Origin: Sphingomonadaceae bacterium
Lineage (GTDB): Bacteria; Pseudomonadota; Alphaproteobacteria; Sphingomonadales; Sphingomonadaceae
NCBI GenBank assembly: GCA_019239785.1
Contig: JAFAZM010000010.1
Span: forward strand, 1 to 9,204
Direction: 5' to 3'
Length of the DNA stretch: 9,204 bases
The position numbers and the translations under genes were made by a program. Below, piece after piece: positions 5,271-9,204 of this stretch. How positions within the stretch are numbered: the stretch's first letter is position 1; each line of letters opens with the position of its first letter. The notes beneath the pieces are model-generated. The model was not told where the DNA came from, searched no databases, and was given only the letters and a program-made list of their open reading frames with translations.

Positions 5271-5869
5271 CTTTCGGCCGGCCGCTCCGCCGGCGCCTCG
5301 GCCGCGGCGGCCGGCGCTGCCGCCCTCGGCAGGAACCAGCGCGCGATCACCAGGCCGGCGAGGATGAAGGCGACCGACTCCGAGACGAAGGCGTAGATCC
5401 AGTAGCGCCAGCCGAAATGGTTGAAGATCGGGCTCGCCAGGAACTCCCAGGCATTGAAGGCAAGCGAGAACAGGACGACGAGCCGCGCCGTCCCTCCGAA
5501 TCCGCGCCCGCCGCCGCCGACCGCGGCGAGGCCGAACGCCATCAGCAGGCCCGCGATCAGCGCCATGATGAGACCGGGCAGGAGCATCGACATGTCGTCG
5601 GGTGAGAAGCCCTGGGTATTGAAGTAGATTGTGGCGATCGGCCCCTGCGCATAGAGGACCGCGCCGGCTGCGCTGCCATGGGCCGGGATGATGTAGGCGC
5701 CGGTGCCGGTCTGGCTGAGATTTTGCGCCAGCGCCAGCTGCACCGCCGCATTCTGCGGATCGGGCGCGCGCGTATAGGGAAGCTCGCCGAGCGGGGTCGC
5801 CCAGAAAATGAAGCCGCAGACGAACAGGATCAGCCCGCCGACGATGCCGCCGATGAATGTCCGGATCAT
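5267..5869 (-). CDS. Four-TM membrane protein of unknown function (200 aa)
   Basis: I do not recognise this protein. TM1 lies at about residues 4-24, followed by a hydrophilic segment (25-93) that is probably periplasmic and contains TGTGAYIIPAHGS (54-66) and YAQGPIATIYFNTQGFS (73-89). Three more TM helices follow at about 95-117, 127-146 and 155-180. A Gly-rich connector (GGGGRGFGG, 118-126) separates TM2 from TM3, and NAWEFLASPIFNHFGWRYW (139-157) is rich in aromatic residues. The C-terminal 20 residues are an Ala/Pro/Glu tail, likely disordered. The start is well supported by GGGAGGA on the minus strand 6-7 nt before the ATG at 5869. The gene begins 16 bp after the gmk stop on the same strand, so cotranscription with gmk is likely. 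It converges on the Atp12 gene with overlapping stop codons. Confidence 0.8.
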   Translation of the reverse strand: MIRTFIGGIVGGLILFVCGFIFWATPLGELPYTRAPDPQNAAVQLALAQNLSQTGTGAYIIPAHGSAAGAVLYAQGPIATIYFNTQGFSPDDMSMLLPGLIMALIAGLLMAFGLAAVGGGGRGFGGTARLVVLFSLAFNAWEFLASPIFNHFGWRYWIYAFVSESVAFILAGLVIARWFLPRAAAPAAAAEAPAERPAES

Positions 5870-5885
5870 GGAGTCCTCCCCCCTG

Positions 5886-6545
5886 TCAGTGGTCGGGAGC
5901 GGAGACTAAACCCTGGCCGATCAGCTGGCGAACGAAATCGTGGAGGAAGACGCGCCGGTTCGCCTTCAGCCGCTCGGCCTTCAATATGTTGTGGACCAGC
6001 TCGCGGCATTTCTCCGCGTCGTTGTTGATCAGCACATAATCATATTCGGCCCAGTGGCTGATCTCGGCCTCGGCGCGGTCCATCCGCCGGCGCACCACCT
6101 CTTCGCTGTCGGTGCCGCGCTTCCTGAGGCGCCGCTCCAATTCCTCCATCGAGGGCGGCAGGATGAAGACCCGGACGATGTCCGGGTCGACCTGCTTCAA
6201 TTGCTGCGTGCCCTGCCAGTCGATGTCGAGCAGCACGTCGCGGCCGCCCTCGATCACCTTGATCACCTCGCTCTTCAGCGTGCCGTAGCGATGGCCGAAG
6301 ACGTGCGCCCATTCGAGGAAGGCACCCTCTGCGACCATCGCGTCGAAACGTTCATCGCTGACGAAATGATAGTCGCGGCCCTCGACCTCGCCGGGGCGGA
6401 TCGGCCGGGTCGTCGCCGAGACCGACATGGCGACGCCGTCGTCGCTCGCCATCAGCATGCGCGCGATCGTCGACTTGCCCGCGCCGGACGGGCTTGAAAG
6501 CACGTAGAGGAGACCCCGCCGCTTGAAGGCGCTTTTGATTTCCAT
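5886..6545 (-). CDS. gmk: Guanylate kinase
   Basis: This cytosolic enzyme transfers phosphate from ATP to GMP to give GDP, essential for GTP/dGTP supply. The P-loop is SSPSGAGKST (17-26). GMP-binding residues lie in SATTRP (43-48) and GEVEGRDYHF (52-61), the latter including the conserved Tyr59. DIDWQG (107-112) and the lid segment ERRLRKRGTDSEEVVRRRM (137-155) are typical. At 219 residues it is slightly longer than the usual 205-210, with a C-terminal extension ending VSAPDH. The frame stays open upstream to a GTG at 6575, which would add ten residues. I prefer ATG 6545 because the extension lies over an intergenic dyad and the shorter product fits the family. GGGGCGG, close before the ATG, is a weak ribosome binding site. 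The unknown four-TM gene follows 16 bp downstream. Confidence 0.95.
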   Translation of the reverse strand: MEIKSAFKRRGLLYVLSSPSGAGKSTIARMLMASDDGVAMSVSATTRPIRPGEVEGRDYHFVSDERFDAMVAEGAFLEWAHVFGHRYGTLKSEVIKVIEGGRDVLLDIDWQGTQQLKQVDPDIVRVFILPPSMEELERRLRKRGTDSEEVVRRRMDRAEAEISHWAEYDYVLINNDAEKCRELVHNILKAERLKANRRVFLHDFVRQLIGQGLVSAPDH

Positions 6546-6554
6546 GGCCGCCCC

Positions 6555-6585
6555 TGCCTTGACCCGCAAGCGCACGTCAAGGGCA
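6555..6585. promoter_or_regulatory. TTGAC dyad in the gmk / DUF1697 divergent gap
   Basis: CCTTGAC (6557-6563) and GTCAAGG (6576-6582) are exact reverse complements separated by 12 nt. With one bulged base the match extends to TG...CA at the outer ends. The dyad fills the middle of the 72-bp gap between two divergent genes, the right place for a shared operator. Each arm also resembles a -35 box on its own strand, but no -10 lies at the proper distance. No regulator can be named. Confidence 0.4.
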
Positions 6586-6605
6586 GACGAAGGTGAAACA
6601 TTTGC

Positions 6606-6611
6606 TAAGAT
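6606..6611 (+). promoter_or_regulatory. Candidate -10 box of a leaderless DUF1697 transcript
   Basis: TAAGAT ends 6 nt before the ATG at 6618, placing the expected transcription start at or beside the start codon. No Shine-Dalgarno precedes the ATG; the nearest purine run (AAGG near 6590) is too far away. No good -35 is seen 16-18 nt upstream, so this rests on the -10 and the missing ribosome binding site. Confidence 0.3.
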
Positions 6612-6617
6612 GCGGTC

Positions 6618-7154
6618 ATGGGGCGGATGGTGGCGCTGTTGCGAGCGGTGAATGTGGGCGGGCGCAAGCTGCCGATGGCGGAGCTGCGCGCGCTCTGCGG
6701 CACCCTCGGCTGGACCGACGTCGCGACCTATATCCAGAGCGGCAATCTCGTCTTCAGCGCGCCTGGCACGGCGGACGAGATCGAGACGGTGCTGGAAAAG
6801 GCGATCGAGAAGGCGTTCGGCCTCGACGTACCCGTGATCGTCCGCAGCAAGGCGGAATGGACGAAATATCCCGGCCTAAATCCCTTTCCGCGGGCGGCCA
6901 AGGACGAGCCCGCCAAGCTCCATTTGGTGCTGTCCAAGAAACCGCCCGCCAGGGGTGCGGCGGACACGATCCAGGCGCGCGCCAAGGCCGGCGAGCAGGT
7001 GCGCCAGGCGGGCGACGCGCTGTGGCTCCATTATCCCGAAGGCGCCGGCACCTCGAAGCTCACCCCGTCGCTGATCGACCGCGCGATCGGCTCGCCGGGC
7101 ACGGCACGCAACTACAATACATTGCTCAAGCTGCTGGAGATGTTGGAGGCATGA
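6618..7154 (+). CDS. DUF1697 family protein (178 aa)
   Basis: This is a cytosolic protein of the DUF1697 family, whose biochemical role is not established. Conserved blocks are ALLRAVNVGGRKLPM (6-20), LRALCGTLGWTDVATYIQSGNLVF (23-46) and the C-terminal TARNYNTLLKLLEM (162-175). The length of 178 residues is normal. No signal peptide or membrane segment is present. The start at ATG 6618 gives the usual short lead before 'ALLR.VNVG'; ATG 6627 is an in-frame alternative three residues later. The gene is divergent from gmk and overlaps the next gene by 4 nt (ATGA), so the two are probably coexpressed. Confidence 0.9.
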   Translation: MGRMVALLRAVNVGGRKLPMAELRALCGTLGWTDVATYIQSGNLVFSAPGTADEIETVLEKAIEKAFGLDVPVIVRSKAEWTKYPGLNPFPRAAKDEPAKLHLVLSKKPPARGAADTIQARAKAGEQVRQAGDALWLHYPEGAGTSKLTPSLIDRAIGSPGTARNYNTLLKLLEMLEA

Positions 7155-7720
7155 CCTCCGCACCTTTGATCCCGCGGCGTTATTGGGCAATCGCCTTCTT
7201 CATCGTCGCGCTCATGGCGGCGATCGAGCTGGCAATGGGGCGGCATCCGATCTGCACCTGCGGCACCGTCAAATTGTTCGTCGCCACCGTGCACGGGCCC
7301 GACAACAGCCAGCATATCGCCGACTGGTATACGCCGAGCCACATCATCCACGGCTTCCTCTTCTACCTGCTCGGCTGGCTGGTGCTGCGGCGGATGCCGG
7401 CCGGCCACCGGCTGCTGCTCGCGGTCTCGATCGAGGCGGCCTGGGAGGTGCTGGAGAACAGCCCGATCATCATCGACCGCTACCGCGAGGCGACGATCGC
7501 TTTGGGCTATGCCGGCGATTCGGTGCTCAACTCGGCGGCGGACGTCTGCTGGATGATCCTCGGCTTCGGCATCGCCCGGCGGTTGCCGGTCTGGGCGACG
7601 GTGATGCTTGCGCTGGCTTTCGAAACGCTCACCCTGATCGTGATCCGCGACAATCTGTTCCTCAACGTGCTGATGCTGGTCTCGCCGGTCGAGGCGATCC
7701 GCGTCTGGCAGGGCGGCTGA
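7151..7720 (+). CDS. DUF2585 / UPF0314 family membrane protein (189 aa)
   Basis: This integral membrane protein belongs to a family known mainly from alphaproteobacteria, with no assigned function. Helices are visible at about residues 11-29, 65-80, 86-100, 127-144 and 147-166. The highly conserved middle contains CTCGTVKLFVATVHGPDNSQ (35-54), ADWYTPSHIIHGFLFY (57-72), EAAWEVLENSPIIIDRYREA (95-114) and GYAGDSVLNSAADV (119-132). The many conserved His, Glu, Asp and Asn residues facing these segments suggest an active or metal site, but this is inference. GGAGG (7145-7149) is only 1 nt from the ATG; GGAGA (7136-7140), 10 nt away, may be the working ribosome binding site. The start overlaps the DUF1697 stop by 4 nt. 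Confidence 0.92.
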   Translation: MTSAPLIPRRYWAIAFFIVALMAAIELAMGRHPICTCGTVKLFVATVHGPDNSQHIADWYTPSHIIHGFLFYLLGWLVLRRMPAGHRLLLAVSIEAAWEVLENSPIIIDRYREATIALGYAGDSVLNSAADVCWMILGFGIARRLPVWATVMLALAFETLTLIVIRDNLFLNVLMLVSPVEAIRVWQGG

Positions 7721-7753
7721 TCCGCCGCGCGGCCGCATTCATTCCCGATCAAT

Positions 7754-7774
7754 GGCGAAGACTGCAGCTTCGCG
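7754..7774. terminator. Short hairpin between the DUF2585 and PagL-like genes
   Basis: GCGAAG (7755-7760) pairs with CTTCGC (7768-7773) around a 7-nt loop, 34 nt after the DUF2585 stop. There is no T-run behind it. It may mark the end of the upstream unit, or fold in the leader of the PagL-like gene, 31 nt upstream of its start. The rest of the 84-nt gap shows a GCCGCGCGGC palindrome near 7724 and no convincing promoter. Confidence 0.3.
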
Positions 7775-7792
7775 CCGGATCTCCACATCGGC

Positions 7793-7800
7793 AGGAGGTG
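7793..7800 (+). promoter_or_regulatory. Strong Shine-Dalgarno before the PagL-like gene
   Basis: AGGAGGTG is a near-perfect complement of the 16S 3' end and the strongest ribosome binding site in the window. From the end of AGGAGG (7798) the spacing is 3 nt to ATG 7802 and 6 nt to ATG 7805, which favours the second ATG. Confidence 0.75.
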
Positions 7801-7804
7801 AATG

Positions 7805-8335
7805 ATGCGTCGTCTCGTTCCCGTGCTTCCTCTGCTCCTCGCCACTGCGCCGGCCGAAGCCCAGGAGGTATTCGGTGGCGTGCTCGCCCACGACGTCCAC
7901 CTGCCGATCGACAAAGGCGGATTCGAGAACGGCATCGAGGTGGAGCTGGGCTGGCGCGGCCCGCGGCTGCACGGGCTGAGTTTCCTGGGTTCGCCGCGGC
8001 CTTACGTCCTGGCTTCGGTGGTGCCGTCGGGCGGTACCCATTTCGCAGCGGCCGGGCTGGGCTGGGAGCTCGGCGCCGGGCCGGCCTATTTCCGCCCCGC
8101 GGCAGGCCTCGCCGTGAACACGCAGCGGCTCAACGTCTTCAACGAGGACGGCCGCAGGCTCGATCTCGGCTCGAGGGTCACCTTCGAGCCGGAGCTCGCC
8201 ATCGGCTATCGGATCGGCGGCCGGGCCGCGATCGAGGGCGTGCTCGTCCATCTGAGCCACGCCGGCCTGTTCAACAGCCGCCAGAATCCGGGAATGGACA
8301 GCGTCGGCCTGCGCTTCGCCTATCGGTTCCGGTAG
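7805..8335 (+). CDS. PagL-like lipid A 3-O-deacylase / acyloxyacyl hydrolase family protein
   Basis: This is a predicted outer-membrane beta-barrel enzyme that removes an acyl chain from lipid A. Residues 1-19 are a Sec signal peptide (RR, Leu-rich core, cleavage after AEA before Gln20). The mature part (about 157 residues) shows alternating strand patterns and ends in LRFAYRFR. The C-terminal active-site block VHLSHAGLFNSRQNPGMDS (148-166) aligns with the PagL motif 'H-x-S-N-AG...G-I-E'. It keeps His149 and Ser151. It has His152 where P. aeruginosa PagL has Asn, and Asp165 near the place of the catalytic Glu, after a two-residue insertion. I recall H-x-S-H in related alphaproteobacterial proteins. 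Activity is therefore plausible but unproven. The start follows from the strong ribosome binding site. Only 29 bp separate its stop from the convergent kinase gene. Confidence 0.85.
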   Translation: MRRLVPVLPLLLATAPAEAQEVFGGVLAHDVHLPIDKGGFENGIEVELGWRGPRLHGLSFLGSPRPYVLASVVPSGGTHFAAAGLGWELGAGPAYFRPAAGLAVNTQRLNVFNEDGRRLDLGSRVTFEPELAIGYRIGGRAAIEGVLVHLSHAGLFNSRQNPGMDSVGLRFAYRFR

Positions 8336-8364
8336 CGCCGCTCAGCCGCCGCCGATCCCTTCGA

Positions 8365-9204
8365 TCACCTGTCCGGTGGCGTCGAGGCTTCCGTCAGATA
8401 TCGTGCCGCATCCCGGCCGGCCACGGGCAGGAGGATCCGGAAGGAAGCGCCGCCCTTTTCCCGGTTGGCGGCCGAGAGCTTGCCTTCATGCGCTTCGACG
8501 ATCGTGCGGCTGATCGAGAGCCCCACGCCCATGCCGTCCGGCTTGGCGGAGACGCCGGCTTCGAACAGCGAGTCCATCCGCTCCAGAGGAATGCCTGGCC
8601 CGCTGTCGTCGACGCGGATCTCGACCATCCCATCCGCCGCTTTGGTGGAGACCTGCAATTCCCGTTGCGGCGAGTCGAGCACCGCTTCGACGGCGTTGCG
8701 GATCAGGTTGATGACGACCTGCTGGATCTGGATCGGTTCCACCGCGACCAGGATGTTCTCGGCAAGGTCGAAGCGCGAGACGATCCGTTCGTCGACGCCG
8801 AGCATCGCCAGCGAGGCCGCCTCCAGGATCAACGGGTTCGGGTCCACCAGCTGCCGCCGGGCCTCGCCGCCATCGTTCATGTCGCGCAAGGTGCGGATGA
8901 TGCTTCCGGCCCGGAGCGTGCATCGCTCGATCGCCTCGAGCCCGCCTTCCAGCAGTTCCCGGCTCGGCTCCTGCTCCTGGAGCGCGCGGCGGCTGCCCGC
9001 GGCGAAATTGGCGATCGCGGTGAGCGGCTGGTTGAGCTCGTGCGCCAGGGTCGCGGCCATCGTGCCCATCGCGCTGCGCCGCGCCAGGTGGATCAATTGG
9101 GCCTGGAGCGCCCGCACCTTCCGCTCGGCCGCTTTCTCCGCGCTGATGTCCTGCTTGGTGCCGAAGATGCGGACCGAGCGGCCGCCCTCGCGTTCGACGT
9201 CGCC
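8365..9204 (-). CDS. PAS-domain sensor histidine kinase, FixL type, C-terminal part (cut by window edge)
   Basis: This is the C-terminal 279 residues of a two-component sensor kinase; the gene continues beyond the right edge. Visible residues 1-29 end a PAS/PAC sensor domain (GGRSVRIFGTKQDISAEKAAER). The dimerisation/phospho-acceptor helix follows with MAATLAHELNQPLTAIANF and phospho-acceptor His55. The ATPase domain is intact: N box NLIRNAVEAV (166-175), G1 DSGPGIP (200-206), and F/G2 region LFEAGVSAKPDGMGVGLSISR (213-233). 'HELNQPL' and 'KPxGMGVGLSISRTIVEAH' are hallmarks of the FixL/DctB-like group. The usual 'PFVTTK' is replaced by AGVSAK. Nothing in the visible part shows a heme-binding PAS, so the signal is unknown. 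A response regulator, if adjacent, lies outside the window. A GTG at 9117 is internal and not the true start. Confidence 0.93.
   Translation of the reverse strand, partial: GDVEREGGRSVRIFGTKQDISAEKAAERKVRALQAQLIHLARRSAMGTMAATLAHELNQPLTAIANFAAGSRRALQEQEPSRELLEGGLEAIERCTLRAGSIIRTLRDMNDGGEARRQLVDPNPLILEAASLAMLGVDERIVSRFDLAENILVAVEPIQIQQVVINLIRNAVEAVLDSPQRELQVSTKAADGMVEIRVDDSGPGIPLERMDSLFEAGVSAKPDGMGVGLSISRTIVEAHEGKLSAANREKGGASFRILLPVAGRDAARYLTEASTPPDR

Noticed and set aside
5940..6497. Plus-strand frame opposite gmk (185 codons)
   Set aside because: It lies wholly within a conserved enzyme gene and its translation is a His/Asp/Val-rich antisense artefact.
6546..6575. Ten-residue N-terminal extension of guanylate kinase from GTG 6575
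   Set aside because: It would cover the TTGAC dyad, is not part of the family's normal length, and an ATG in a suitable place follows.
6557..6582. The two TTGAC arms as -35 boxes of divergent promoters
   Set aside because: No -10-like hexamer occurs 16-18 nt downstream of either arm on its own strand.
8365..9117. Complete 250-residue histidine kinase starting at GTG 9117
   Set aside because: The frame remains open to the window edge and encodes the end of a PAS/PAC domain, so the gene is longer and only partly visible.
1..9204. CRISPR array, tRNA, rRNA, insertion sequence, prophage or defence genes
   Set aside because: I looked for regularly spaced repeats, cloverleaf segments, transposase or integrase motifs and typical defence domains on both strands and saw none. 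Gene content and base composition are uniform.

Overview
The window is a gene-dense stretch of high-GC chromosome. It most likely comes from an alphaproteobacterium, and a sphingomonad (Sphingomonadales) is my best guess. The pointers are an Atp12-type F1-ATPase assembly chaperone, a DUF2585/UPF0314 membrane protein, a PaiB-like FMN-binding protein, a PagL-like lipid A deacylase with an H-x-S-H motif, and a FixL-type histidine kinase. The taxonomic call rests on family knowledge and codon style, not on a search. I see no rRNA, tRNA, CRISPR, insertion sequence or phage gene.

Layout. (1) Positions 1-424, minus strand: the N-terminal part of a RarD/EamA permease running off the left edge. (2) 523-2216, plus strand: a lipoprotein, a small winged-helix-like protein, and a second, longer lipoprotein. 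The two lipoproteins appear to share a C-terminal domain. A perfect 10-bp inverted repeat (2221-2256) follows. (3) 2305-5270, plus strand: a tightly overlapping five-gene unit of crcB (fluoride channel), an RluC/RluD-type pseudouridine synthase, a PaiB-like FMN-binding protein, a 76-aa two-TM protein and an Atp12 chaperone. (4) 5267-6545, minus strand: gmk (guanylate kinase) followed by an unrecognised four-TM protein. That protein's stop codon shares a CTAG palindrome with the stop of the Atp12 gene. (5) 6618-7720, plus strand: a DUF1697 protein coupled to a DUF2585 membrane protein, divergent from gmk across a 72-bp gap that holds a TTGAC dyad. (6) 7805-8335, plus strand: a PagL-like outer-membrane deacylase with a very strong ribosome binding site. 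(7) 8365-9204, minus strand: the C-terminal part of a PAS histidine kinase running off the right edge.

Most of this is ordinary core chromosome, and I do not see a complete undescribed system. The best leads are the lipoprotein pair with different predicted Lol sorting signals around a small winged-helix-like protein, the PaiB-like and two-TM genes embedded in the crcB-rluC-atp12 unit, the unknown four-TM protein after gmk, the altered catalytic motif of the PagL-like enzyme, and three genes that may be read from leaderless transcripts.
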